The position numbers were made by a program, and so were the translations under genes. 64,000 nt of DNA, from the NCBI GenBank assembly GCA_024742455.1, contig JANSYL010000007.1, positions 101,172 to 165,171 of the forward strand, given 5' to 3'. Under the pieces are notes generated by a model. The model was given only the letters and a program-made list of their open reading frames with translations. It had not been told where the DNA came from and did not search any database. This stretch comes from Paracoccaceae bacterium. Lineage in GTDB: Bacteria > Pseudomonadota > Alphaproteobacteria > Rhodobacterales > Rhodobacteraceae. Position 1 is the first letter of the stretch, and each line of letters starts with the position of its first letter. Below are positions 35,817-44,140 of the stretch, one piece after another.

Positions 35817-37517
35817 ATGGATCAGCGCGCGCCCGCGCCCTACAAACGCCGCGACCCGTCCCTGCCCAAGGGGCGGCAGGTCAGTGATGGCGATGTCGCA
35901 GAGATGGCGGCGCTTCTGGGGGACATGCCCCGCCGCCGCGACCTGCTGATCGAGGCGCTGCATGTTGTGCAGGACACCCATGGCCATATCACCGCCACGC
36001 AGATCGCGGCGCTGGCCGAACTGTTCCGCCTGTCGCAGGTCGAGGTGTACGAGGTCGCCAGTTTCTACGATCATTTCGACGTTGTGAAGGAGGGCGAGGC
36101 GCCCCCGCCCCCGGTGACGATCCGCGTCGCCACCGGCGTGACGGAACAGATCTTCGGCGCCTTCGACCTGATCGCCGAATTGCGCGCCCGGACAGACCCC
36201 GCGCAGGTGCGCGTGATCGAAAGCCCCTGCATGGGCCAATGCGATGCCGCGCCCGCCGCGCGGGTCGGCAACAGGATCATCCGCAACGCGACGGTCGATG
36301 CCGTGCTGCAGGCGACCGTGCAGAACAATTCCACCCCCGATCTGCCCGATTACGAAGACCTCGCAGCCTATCGCGCGTCAGGTGGTTACGCCGTGATGGG
36401 TCGGGTGCTGCGCGCAGAGATCACCCCCGACGACGTGATCGAGACGATGTCGGATGCGGGCCTGCGCGGGCTTGGCGGTGCGGGTTTTCCGGCGGGCCGG
36501 AAATGGGGGTTCGTGCGCGGCTATGACGGCCCGCGCCTGATGACGATCAACGGCGATGAGGGCGAACCCGGCACCTTCAAGGACCGCTGGTGGCTGGAAC
36601 ACCACCCGCACCGGATGCTGGAAGGGGCGCAGATCGCAGCCAACGTTGTGGGCTGCGAGCGCATCTACATCTACATGCGCGACGAGTATCCGCAGATCCT
36701 TCACATCCTCCGCCGGGAAATCGCCGCCGTCGAGGCAGCGGGTCTCGCCCCCGTGCCGTTCGAGCTTCGCCGTGGCGCAGGGGCTTATATCTGCGGCGAA
36801 GAAAGCGCGATGATCGAGTCGATCGAGGGCAAGCGCGGCCTGCCGCGCCACCGCCCGCCCTATATCGCGCAAGTTGGCCTGTTCGGCCGCCCGACGCTGA
36901 ACCACAATGTCGAAACGCTGCTCTGGGTGCCCGAGATCGTGGACAAGGGCGCTGACTGGTTCGCGGGGCAGGGCTGGGACGAAAACCATAAAGGGCTCCG
37001 GTCCTTCTCCGTGTCGGGCCGGGTGAAGGAGCCGGGGGTCAAGATCGCCCCCGCCGGTATCCCGCTCAACCGCCTGATCGAGGATTATTGCGGCGGCATG
37101 GCCGAGGGGCACAGGCTCAAGGCCTTTCTGCCGGGTGGCGCCTCGGGCGGTATCTTCCCCGCACATATGGCCGACCGGGCAATGGACTTCGGCACCTGGG
37201 AGGCCGAGGGCGGGTTCATCGGCTCACATGCTGTGGTGATCCTGTCCGATCAGGACAGCGTCCGCGACGCGGTGCTGAACACGATGCGGTTCTTCCGCCA
37301 CGAAAGCTGCGGCCAGTGCACGCCGTGCCGCGCGGGCACCGACAAGATCGTGCGCCTGATGGAAGACGGCAGCGCCGAGGCCGCGCTGTATAATGACCTG
37401 ATGCAGGTGATGCGCGATGCCTCGATCTGTGGCCTTGGCCAGGCGGCGTCGAATTGCGTGAAACACCTGATGAAACACTTCCCTGAAGAATTCGGCCCCG
37501 AGGAGGGTGCGCCATGA
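35817..37517 (+). CDS. fdsB: NAD-dependent formate dehydrogenase, fused gamma-beta subunit
   Basis: This 566-residue subunit passes electrons from formate oxidation to NAD+. Residues about 35-165 are NuoE/FdsG-like; from about 195 it is NuoF/FdsB-like with FMN/NADH motifs GLGGAGFPAGRKW, NGDEGEPGTFKD, GAYICGEESAMIESIEGKRG and the 4Fe-4S motif ESCGQCTPCRAGT. Oddity: the NuoE-like cluster should have CX4C then CX3C, but the first pair is A105 and E110 (VATGVTEQIFG), while C138 and C142 (PCMGQC) remain, so the 2Fe-2S centre there is probably lost. Fusion of the two subunits is known in related bacteria. The ATG at 35817 matches the family start. Coupled to fdsA by ATGA. Confidence 0.93.
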   Translation: MDQRAPAPYKRRDPSLPKGRQVSDGDVAEMAALLGDMPRRRDLLIEALHVVQDTHGHITATQIAALAELFRLSQVEVYEVASFYDHFDVVKEGEAPPPPVTIRVATGVTEQIFGAFDLIAELRARTDPAQVRVIESPCMGQCDAAPAARVGNRIIRNATVDAVLQATVQNNSTPDLPDYEDLAAYRASGGYAVMGRVLRAEITPDDVIETMSDAGLRGLGGAGFPAGRKWGFVRGYDGPRLMTINGDEGEPGTFKDRWWLEHHPHRMLEGAQIAANVVGCERIYIYMRDEYPQILHILRREIAAVEAAGLAPVPFELRRGAGAYICGEESAMIESIEGKRGLPRHRPPYIAQVGLFGRPTLNHNVETLLWVPEIVDKGADWFAGQGWDENHKGLRSFSVSGRVKEPGVKIAPAGIPLNRLIEDYCGGMAEGHRLKAFLPGGASGGIFPAHMADRAMDFGTWEAEGGFIGSHAVVILSDQDSVRDAVLNTMRFFRHESCGQCTPCRAGTDKIVRLMEDGSAEAALYNDLMQVMRDASICGLGQAASNCVKHLMKHFPEEFGPEEGAP

Positions 37518-40324
37518 GCCTCGACATGTCGCCGATTGTCACCTTCACCCTCGACGGGACCGAGGTGCAGGCCCGCCCAGGTGAGACGATCTGGGACGTG
37601 GCGCAGCGCCTGGGCACCCATATCCCGCATCTGTGCCACAAGGACGTGCCGGACCTGCGGTCCGACGGCAATTGTCGCGCCTGCGTGGTCGAGATCGAGG
37701 GTGAGCGGGTTCTGGCCGCCTCCTGCATCCGGGTGCCATCGGAAGGGATGGTCGTGAAGACGGACGGAGAGCGGGTCGAGAAAAGCCGCAAGATGGTGTT
37801 CGAGCTTCTGGCCTCGGACATGCCCGCGCGCGATGTCTCGCCCGACCCCGACAGCCATTTCTGGGGGCAGGCCGATCTGGTGGGGCTTTGCGAGACGCGC
37901 TACCCGTCCGACCGCCCCGGCGCGAAGGCGGACATTCCCGTCGACAGTATTTTCCACGACGCCTCGCACCCCTCCATCGCCGTCAATTTCGACGCCTGCA
38001 TCGCCTGCGGTCTGTGCGTGCGGGCCTGCCGCGACGTGCAGGTCAACGACGTGTTGGGCATGGCCGAACGGGGCAGCCACACGGTCCCTGTCTTCGACGT
38101 GTCCGACCCTATGGGCCTGTCCACCTGCGTGGGCTGTGGCGAATGCGTGCAGGCCTGCCCGACCGGGGCGCTGATGGAAAAGACGCTTCTGGATGCGACC
38201 GCGACGCAGCGCGCGGTCTATGCCGAGGAGGTCAAACCGTCGGTCTGCCCCTTCTGCGGCGTCGGTTGCCAGACCGAGGTCAGCGTCGTCGGCAACGATA
38301 TCGTCAAGGTTGACGGCCGCGCCGGCCCTGCCAATCGCCAAAAACTGTGCGTGAAGGGGCGGTTCGGGATGGACTACGTGATGTCGCCGGAGCGGCTGAC
38401 CGTGCCGTTGATCCGCCGCGAGGATGCGCCGAAGGACCCCACCGCGCGGCTGAGCGCCGCCGACATCCCTGACCTGTTCCGCGAAGCGACCTGGGACGAG
38501 GCGCTGGAGTTTGCAGCCAATGGCCTGACCCGCGTGCGCGACGCAATGGGCGGGCAGGCAGTGGCCGGGTTCGGGTCGGCCAAGGGCACCAACGAAGAGG
38601 CGTATCTGTTCCAGAAATACATCCGGCAAGGCTTCGGCACCAACAATGTCGACCATTGCACGCGGCTCTGCCATGCCTCTTCGGTCGCGGCGCTGATGGA
38701 AGGTGTCGGCTCCGGCGCCGTCTCCGCCCCGTTTACGGCGGCCGAGGATGCGGATTGCATCATGCTGATCGGGTGCCGCCCGGAACAGAACCACCCGGTG
38801 GCCGCGACCTATTTCAAACAGGCCGCCAAACGCGGTGCGAAACTGATGGTCTTCGACCCGCGCAAGCAGGGGCTGATGCGCCATGCGTCCCATCCCGTGA
38901 TCTTCCAGCCCGGCCGTGACGTGCCGATGCTGAACGCGATGATCCATACGATCATCGAAGAGGGGCTTTACGACGAACAATACGTGCAGGCCCATACCGA
39001 CGGGTTCGAGGCGCTGCGCGAGAAGGTGCGCGACTTCACGCCCGAAGCGATGGCCGAGATCTGCGGGGTCGAAGCCGACTACCTGCGTGACCTTGCCCGC
39101 ACCTTCGCCACCGCCGAGCGCGCGATCATCTTCTGGGGCATGGGCGTCAGCCAGCATGTCCACGGCACCGACAACGCCCGCTGCCTGATCGCGCTGTCCC
39201 TCATCACCGGCCAGATCGGCCGCCCCGGTACGGGCCTGCACCCGCTGCGCGGTCAGAACAACGTGCAGGGCGCGTCCGATGCCGGTCTGATCCCGATGGT
39301 CTATCCCGATTACAAATCGGTCGAAGACGCGGACGTGCGCGGCCGCTACGAGGACGCCTGGGGCCGGTCGCTTGATCCCGCGCGGGGGCTGACCGTGGTG
39401 GAGATCATGAACGCCGTCGCCGAGGGCGACATCCGCGCCATGTATGTGCAGGGTGAAAACCCGGCCATGTCCGACCCCGATCAGCACCATGCGCGGAAGG
39501 CGCTGGCCAGCCTCGATCACCTCGTGGTGCAGGACATCTTCTTTACCGAAACCGCGTGGTTTGCCGATGTGATCCTGCCCGCCTCGGCGCAGCCCGAAAA
39601 GCCCGGCACCTACACCAATTCCAACCGTCAGGTGCAGGTGGCGATGCCCGTGCGGGTGCCGCCCGGTCAGGCGCGTCAGGACTGGAGGCTGATCGAGGCC
39701 TTGGCGCAGCGGTCGGGGCTTGACTGGGCCTATACCGATATCGGTGAGGTGTTCACCGAGATGGCGTCCTTCATGCCGTCCTTCGACAACATCACCTGGG
39801 ACCGGCTGATGCGCGAAGGGGCGGTGACCTATCCGGCAAAATCGCCCGATGCCCCGGGCGAGGACGTGATCTTCACCAACGGGTTTCCGACGCCCACAGG
39901 CCGCGCGCGGCTGGTGCCCACAGACCTCGTGCCGCCCGACGAGATGCCCGATGCCGAATACCCCTTGGTCCTGACCACCGGGCGGCTGCTGGAGCATTGG
40001 CATACCGGCGCCATGACCCGCCGCGCGACGCATCTGAACGCGCAGGAGGATGAGGCGGTCGTCGCGATGCACCCGAAAGACATCGGGCGCATGGGGTTCG
40101 AACGCGGCCAGAAGGTATGCGTCGAGACGCGGCGGGGCGCGGTGACGCTGACGCTCAGGGCCGACCGGGACGTGACCGCCGGGATGCTGTTCATGCCGTT
40201 CTGTTTCGAGGAAGCAGCGGCGAATTTCCTGACAAATCCGGCGCTCGACCCGTTCGGCAAGATTCCCGAATTCAAGTTCTGCGCGGCCCGGATCAGGGCA
40301 GCGGCTGACGAGGCGGCGGAGTAG
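37514..40324 (+). CDS. fdsA: NAD-dependent formate dehydrogenase, molybdenum catalytic subunit
   Basis: This 936-residue subunit oxidises formate to CO2 at a bis-MGD molybdenum centre. In order: an N-terminal 2Fe-2S domain (C in HIPHLCHKD, NCRACVVE), a pair of 4Fe-4S clusters (ACIACGLCVRACRD and TCVGCGECVQACPTG), a further 4Fe-4S (VCPFCGVGC) and the Mo domain. The Mo ligand is cysteine, in DHCTRLCHASS, not selenocysteine. The C-terminal MGD-binding domain is complete. Downstream there is no fdsC or small fdsD gene on this strand; fdhD and mob genes lie opposite. Confidence 0.96.
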   Translation: MSLDMSPIVTFTLDGTEVQARPGETIWDVAQRLGTHIPHLCHKDVPDLRSDGNCRACVVEIEGERVLAASCIRVPSEGMVVKTDGERVEKSRKMVFELLASDMPARDVSPDPDSHFWGQADLVGLCETRYPSDRPGAKADIPVDSIFHDASHPSIAVNFDACIACGLCVRACRDVQVNDVLGMAERGSHTVPVFDVSDPMGLSTCVGCGECVQACPTGALMEKTLLDATATQRAVYAEEVKPSVCPFCGVGCQTEVSVVGNDIVKVDGRAGPANRQKLCVKGRFGMDYVMSPERLTVPLIRREDAPKDPTARLSAADIPDLFREATWDEALEFAANGLTRVRDAMGGQAVAGFGSAKGTNEEAYLFQKYIRQGFGTNNVDHCTRLCHASSVAALMEGVGSGAVSAPFTAAEDADCIMLIGCRPEQNHPVAATYFKQAAKRGAKLMVFDPRKQGLMRHASHPVIFQPGRDVPMLNAMIHTIIEEGLYDEQYVQAHTDGFEALREKVRDFTPEAMAEICGVEADYLRDLARTFATAERAIIFWGMGVSQHVHGTDNARCLIALSLITGQIGRPGTGLHPLRGQNNVQGASDAGLIPMVYPDYKSVEDADVRGRYEDAWGRSLDPARGLTVVEIMNAVAEGDIRAMYVQGENPAMSDPDQHHARKALASLDHLVVQDIFFTETAWFADVILPASAQPEKPGTYTNSNRQVQVAMPVRVPPGQARQDWRLIEALAQRSGLDWAYTDIGEVFTEMASFMPSFDNITWDRLMREGAVTYPAKSPDAPGEDVIFTNGFPTPTGRARLVPTDLVPPDEMPDAEYPLVLTTGRLLEHWHTGAMTRRATHLNAQEDEAVVAMHPKDIGRMGFERGQKVCVETRRGAVTLTLRADRDVTAGMLFMPFCFEEAAANFLTNPALDPFGKIPEFKFCAARIRAAADEAAE

Positions 40325-40370
40325 GGCGGGACTTGTCCCGCCGGATTTCCGGTCATTGCCGAGGCGAAGG

Positions 40371-41978
40371 CTACGTTATCCCGAACCCCGAATAGGGCAG
40401 GAACCGAACCGGCGTGCCCGGCGCGACCTCCATCGCGCCATCGGGCAGTTCCACCAGGCCCGTCGCCCAGCTTAGCCCCGAGATCCGCCCCGATCCTTCC
40501 GAGGCGAACACCTCTGCCGTGCCGTCTGGCGTCAGGCGGGCGCGCAGATATTCCCGGCGTCCCGGCTTCTTTCGCTTGGAGAACGCCGCCGGAACCATGA
40601 ACCCCTGCGGCTCCGCCCAGCCCGCGCCGGCCAAGAGCGACAGTGCCGGCCGCGCGAAGATCAACGTGCAGACAAGGGCTGCCACCGGGTTGCCCGGCAC
40701 CCCGATCACCGGCATCCCGTCCCAGAGCGCCAGCGCCAGGGGCCGGCCCGGTTTCAGCGCGATGCGCCAACTCGACAAGGTCCCGCGCGCCTGGAGCAGC
40801 GCCGAGACATGATCCTCATCCCCCGCCGAGGCGCCCCCCGATGTGATCAGCACATCCGCCGCGCCTGCGGCGGCGTCGAACCGGGCTGCGATGGCGTCGG
40901 CGTCGTCGCCGACATGGCCGAAATCCACCGCTTCGTATCCCCACCCGGCGATCAGCGCCAAGAGCATCGGGCGGTTGGCATCCCAGATCTGGTGCGGTGC
41001 CGCCGCCGCGCCCGGTTTCGCGACGATCTCATCTCCTGTCGACAGAACGCCCACGCGCAACCGGCGATGCACTTCGACCTCGGCCAGCCCGACCGCGCCG
41101 AGAAGTGCCAGACCGGGGGGCAGCAGGCGGTGACCGGCAAGAAAGACCAGGTCTTCGGCCTTAACATCCTCGCCCGCCGCGCGGGTATTCGCGCCTGCCT
41201 TGAGCGGTCCGTCAAAGACGATGGCCGCCCCGTCGATCGCCACGTCTTCTTCCAGCACGACGGTGTCGACCCCCGGCGGAAGGGCGGCACCCGTCAGGAT
41301 ACGCAGCGCCATGCCTTTCGGAACCGCGCCGTCAAAGGGTTGCCCGGCGGCGGCACGCCCTTCGGCCAGGGGCAGGCGGTGCGGCCCGGCACCCGGCGCG
41401 GCGGTCCCGGCGAACCCGTAGCCGTCGACGGCGGCATTGGCGGCAGGAGGATGGCCGCGCCGCGCCACGACATTCTGCGCCAGCACCCGGCCCGCCGCCT
41501 CCATCACCGGGCAGGGTTCGGTTCCCGTGATCGGGCGCAGCGCGCCCCTCAGCCGGTCCAGTGCGTCATCGACCGGCACCCAGTCGATGCCCTGCGGCAT
41601 GGCGAAACAATCGTTTTTCAGGCGTGGCGGCGTGGCGCGGTGGGGCAGGGCGCGCCGCAGGGTCAGGGCCTGGTCCGCCGGCCGTTCGCGCGCGACCTCG
41701 GCCAGCCGCCCGTCGCGGGCCAGCGCGTGAAGCGCAATGGCAGCGGTAAGGGCGAGCGCCGCATCGGGCGCGAGGCCCGGAAAGGCAGCCCGCGCATCCG
41801 GCGCCAACGCGTCGAGCGGCAGGACAGTGGCGCCGGTCACCTGCACCCCCGGCAGGGCCGCGATCCAGGCGTCCTGCCCGGCGACTTCGTCGAGCCCGAT
41901 CTCCCGCCCCTCGGGCGTGTCCGCATCGGCCAGCGCCGCCGTCGTGCCCGTCACGGCCACCACGCGCCCGCCGGTCAC
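40371..41978 (-). CDS. moeA: Molybdopterin molybdenumtransferase with extra N-terminal domain
   Basis: This 535-residue protein inserts molybdate into molybdopterin-AMP. The MoeA part starts near residue 126 (MPQGIDWVPVDDALDRL) and shows AAGRVLAQNVVARR, LTGAALPPGVDTVVLEED, GVLSTGDEIV, TSGGASAGDEDHV and KPGRPLALALWDG PVIGVPGNP-type motifs. About 125 residues precede it (Ala-rich, no motif I know), which ordinary MoeA lacks. The start is a GTG that overlaps the mobB stop (GTGA). It is the last gene of fdhD-mobA-mobB-moeA and converges on fdsA. Confidence 0.9.
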   Translation of the reverse strand: MTGGRVVAVTGTTAALADADTPEGREIGLDEVAGQDAWIAALPGVQVTGATVLPLDALAPDARAAFPGLAPDAALALTAAIALHALARDGRLAEVARERPADQALTLRRALPHRATPPRLKNDCFAMPQGIDWVPVDDALDRLRGALRPITGTEPCPVMEAAGRVLAQNVVARRGHPPAANAAVDGYGFAGTAAPGAGPHRLPLAEGRAAAGQPFDGAVPKGMALRILTGAALPPGVDTVVLEEDVAIDGAAIVFDGPLKAGANTRAAGEDVKAEDLVFLAGHRLLPPGLALLGAVGLAEVEVHRRLRVGVLSTGDEIVAKPGAAAAPHQIWDANRPMLLALIAGWGYEAVDFGHVGDDADAIAARFDAAAGAADVLITSGGASAGDEDHVSALLQARGTLSSWRIALKPGRPLALALWDGMPVIGVPGNPVAALVCTLIFARPALSLLAGAGWAEPQGFMVPAAFSKRKKPGRREYLRARLTPDGTAEVFASEGSGRISGLSWATGLVELPDGAMEVAPGTPVRFLPYSGFGIT

Positions 41979-42469
41979 AGCCCCACCTCGGACAGGATGA
42001 AGTCGGTGATGGCGGCCGGATCGTCGATCGGCAGCAGCGGCACCGACAGCCCCGCCGGTGCGACGTCGGAGGCGACGGCGCGGATCGTGGGGTTCTCCAG
42101 TGCAAGGGGCGGCTTGCCGATCGCGCCGCGGTGCACCTCAAGCTTGGGATGGGCGGCGGCCTTGTAGCCTTCGATCAGCACCAGATCGACAGGGCTCAGC
42201 CGCGCCAGCATCTCGTCCAGCGTTGGCTCGGGCGTGCCACGCAGTTCGTGCATGAGCGCCCACCTTGCGCCCGAGATCAGCAGAACCTCGCTTGCGCCCG
42301 CCTGCCGGTGGCGGTGGCTGTCCCGGCCCGGCGTGTCGAGATCGGCCTCGTGATGGGCGTGTTTGACGGTCGACACGGTCAGGCCGCGCGCCCCCATCTG
42401 GGCCAGGAGCCGTTCGACCATCAGGGTCTTTCCCGCGTTCTTCCAGCCGGTGATCCCGTAAATCCTCAT
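41975..42469 (-). CDS. mobB: Molybdopterin-guanine dinucleotide biosynthesis protein MobB
   Basis: This 164-residue P-loop GTPase-like adaptor aids MGD cofactor formation with MobA. The Walker A is GWKNAGKT at residues 8-15, followed by TVSTVKHAHHEADLDTPGRDS and VLIEGYKAAAHPKLEVHR, the MobB signature. The ATG at 42469 overlaps the mobA stop (ATGA) and its stop overlaps the moeA GTG, so the four genes are translated in a coupled series. Confidence 0.94.
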   Translation of the reverse strand: MRIYGITGWKNAGKTLMVERLLAQMGARGLTVSTVKHAHHEADLDTPGRDSHRHRQAGASEVLLISGARWALMHELRGTPEPTLDEMLARLSPVDLVLIEGYKAAAHPKLEVHRGAIGKPPLALENPTIRAVASDVAPAGLSVPLLPIDDPAAITDFILSEVGL

Positions 42470-43068
42470 CCCCGCACCATCGCCTGTGCCAGAGCCAGGT
42501 CCTCGGGCGTGTTGACGTTGAAGAACGGGTCGCGGGACCTGCTGTCGAAGATCACCGTGGCGGCGTCGTGCCGGTCGGTCCACATCACGATCTTGCGCAG
42601 CCCCTGGGCCAGGGCGGCGCGCAGATCGTCGCGCAGGGACACGGGCCAGAGGCCGAAGGTGGGGTGCCGCCACAGTTTGCCGTCCTCTTCCGTCGCGGCC
42701 AGAGCCAGGCCGCCCCCCGCCGCCGCGCTGAGCCGGGCGACAAGGTCGGTCGGGAAGAACGGCGTGTCGACGGCCACCGTCGCGACCTGCGCGTGTCCCT
42801 CGGCCGCCGCCCAGTCGAGCCCGGCCAGAACACCGGCCAGGGGTCCCGGATACCCCGCGACGCTGTCTGGCAGGACCGGCAGGCCATACGCGGAAAACCG
42901 TGCCCCATCGCCATTGGCATTCAGCGCCAGCGCGCCCACCTGCGGGGCGAAACGGTCGATGACATGGTCCAGCATCGTGCGCCCGGCAATCTCGCGCAGG
43001 CCCTTGTCGCCGCCGCCCATCCGGGTGGCCTGCCCCCCGGCAAGGATGACACCCGCCACCTCAGTCAT
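42466..43068 (-). CDS. mobA: Molybdenum cofactor guanylyltransferase
   Basis: This 200-residue enzyme transfers GMP from GTP to molybdopterin, making the MGD form required by formate dehydrogenase. LAGGQATRMGGGDKGL near the N terminus is the nucleotide-binding signature, with VDTPFFP as the metal site and FFNVNTPEDLALA at the C terminus. It overlaps fdhD by eight bases upstream and mobB by ATGA downstream. Confidence 0.94.
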   Translation of the reverse strand: MTEVAGVILAGGQATRMGGGDKGLREIAGRTMLDHVIDRFAPQVGALALNANGDGARFSAYGLPVLPDSVAGYPGPLAGVLAGLDWAAAEGHAQVATVAVDTPFFPTDLVARLSAAAGGGLALAATEEDGKLWRHPTFGLWPVSLRDDLRAALAQGLRKIVMWTDRHDAATVIFDSRSRDPFFNVNTPEDLALAQAMVRG

Positions 43069-43930
43069 CCGTGGCCCCCTTGCGGCCCGCGCCTCGCGGG
43101 TCGTCCGGCTGGTCCGCCGGGTCGGCATCGCGGATCAGGCGGTGTTCGCCCGACAGGCAGACGAACCGTTGCCCCCGCATGCGTCCGATCAGCGTCAGGC
43201 CGACCTGCCGTGCGATCTCCACCCCCCAGGCAGTGAAACCCGACCGCGACGCCAGCGCCGGAATGCCCATCAGCGCCGTCTTGATCACCATTTCCGAGGT
43301 CAGCCGCCCGGTCGTGTAAAGAATTTTGTCCGCCGGTCCGACCCCGTGGCGGTAGAGATACCCCGCGATCTTGTCGACAGCGTTGTGGCGGCCGACATCT
43401 TCCATGTAGACCAGTGGCTTGTCTTCCCGGCACAGCACCGTGCCATGGATCGCGCCTGCCTCCAGGTACAGCGACGGCATCGTGTTGATCTGGCGCGCCA
43501 GCGCGTAAAGCCAGCTGCTGCGCAGCGGGGCATCGGGCAGGGTGACCCTTTCGAGCCCCTCCATCATGTCGCCGAAAACGGTGCCGACGGCGCAGCCGCT
43601 GGTACGGGTCTTTTTCTGCACCTTGTCTTCATAGGACGTTTCGCGCGCGGTGCGGACAACGACGGTCTCAAGCTCGTCGTCGTAATCGACGGCGGTGACC
43701 TGATCGTTATCGCGCAGCATGCCCTGATTGCGCAGGAATCCGAGCGCGAGATAGTCGGGGTAATCGCCGATCGTCATCGCGGTGACGATTTCCTGACGAT
43801 TGAGAAAGATCGTCAGGGGGCGTTCCTCAACCACCGACAGATCGACGGGTTGCCCGGCCTGATCCGTCCCCTGCACGCGCCGGGTAAGGCGCGGATCGGA
43901 CGGGTCGGGCAGGATACGGGGCGCGGTCAC
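43061..43930 (-). CDS. fdhD: Formate dehydrogenase accessory sulfurtransferase FdhD
   Basis: This 289-residue protein delivers sulfur to the molybdenum cofactor so that formate dehydrogenase becomes active (FdsC-type role). Visible motifs are RPLTIFLNRQEIVTAMTIGDYP, RTSGCAVGTVFGD with a single conserved Cys, EDVGRHNAVDKIAG and GRLTSEMVIKTA. The start is uncertain: I chose the GTG at 43930 (AGGA upstream); the frame is open a further 45 codons. It is the first gene of the fdhD-mobA-mobB-moeA operon opposite the formate dehydrogenase genes. Confidence 0.93.
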   Translation of the reverse strand: MTAPRILPDPSDPRLTRRVQGTDQAGQPVDLSVVEERPLTIFLNRQEIVTAMTIGDYPDYLALGFLRNQGMLRDNDQVTAVDYDDELETVVVRTARETSYEDKVQKKTRTSGCAVGTVFGDMMEGLERVTLPDAPLRSSWLYALARQINTMPSLYLEAGAIHGTVLCREDKPLVYMEDVGRHNAVDKIAGYLYRHGVGPADKILYTTGRLTSEMVIKTALMGIPALASRSGFTAWGVEIARQVGLTLIGRMRGQRFVCLSGEHRLIRDADPADQPDDPRGAGRKGATDD

Positions 43931-44140
43931 GGGCGGGGTCCTGGCTGGGTCTGTGAACGAGTGTGTCGGCTGGCGCGCCCCGGGGCAACCCCCGCCACGG
44001 GTCCCCCGGTCGCGGCCGGACCGGGTGGACGCGATGGCGGGCCGTGCAGGCCAGGCGGCGATCATGACGCAGGCTTGCGGGTTGCGCCGCCCGTGCGGGT
44101 CAATCTATTGCAGTTGAAGGAAAACATTGCAGGACAATCC

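Noticed and set aside
37250..40072. A 940-codon minus-strand open frame across fdsA
   Set aside because: It mirrors the codon structure of the high-GC fdsA gene, has no family similarity in its translation and no good ribosome site.
42131..44140. Plus-strand open frame running into the ABC exporter gene
   Set aside because: It is the antisense of the mobB, mobA and fdhD genes; the exporter has a proper start and ribosome site at 44141.
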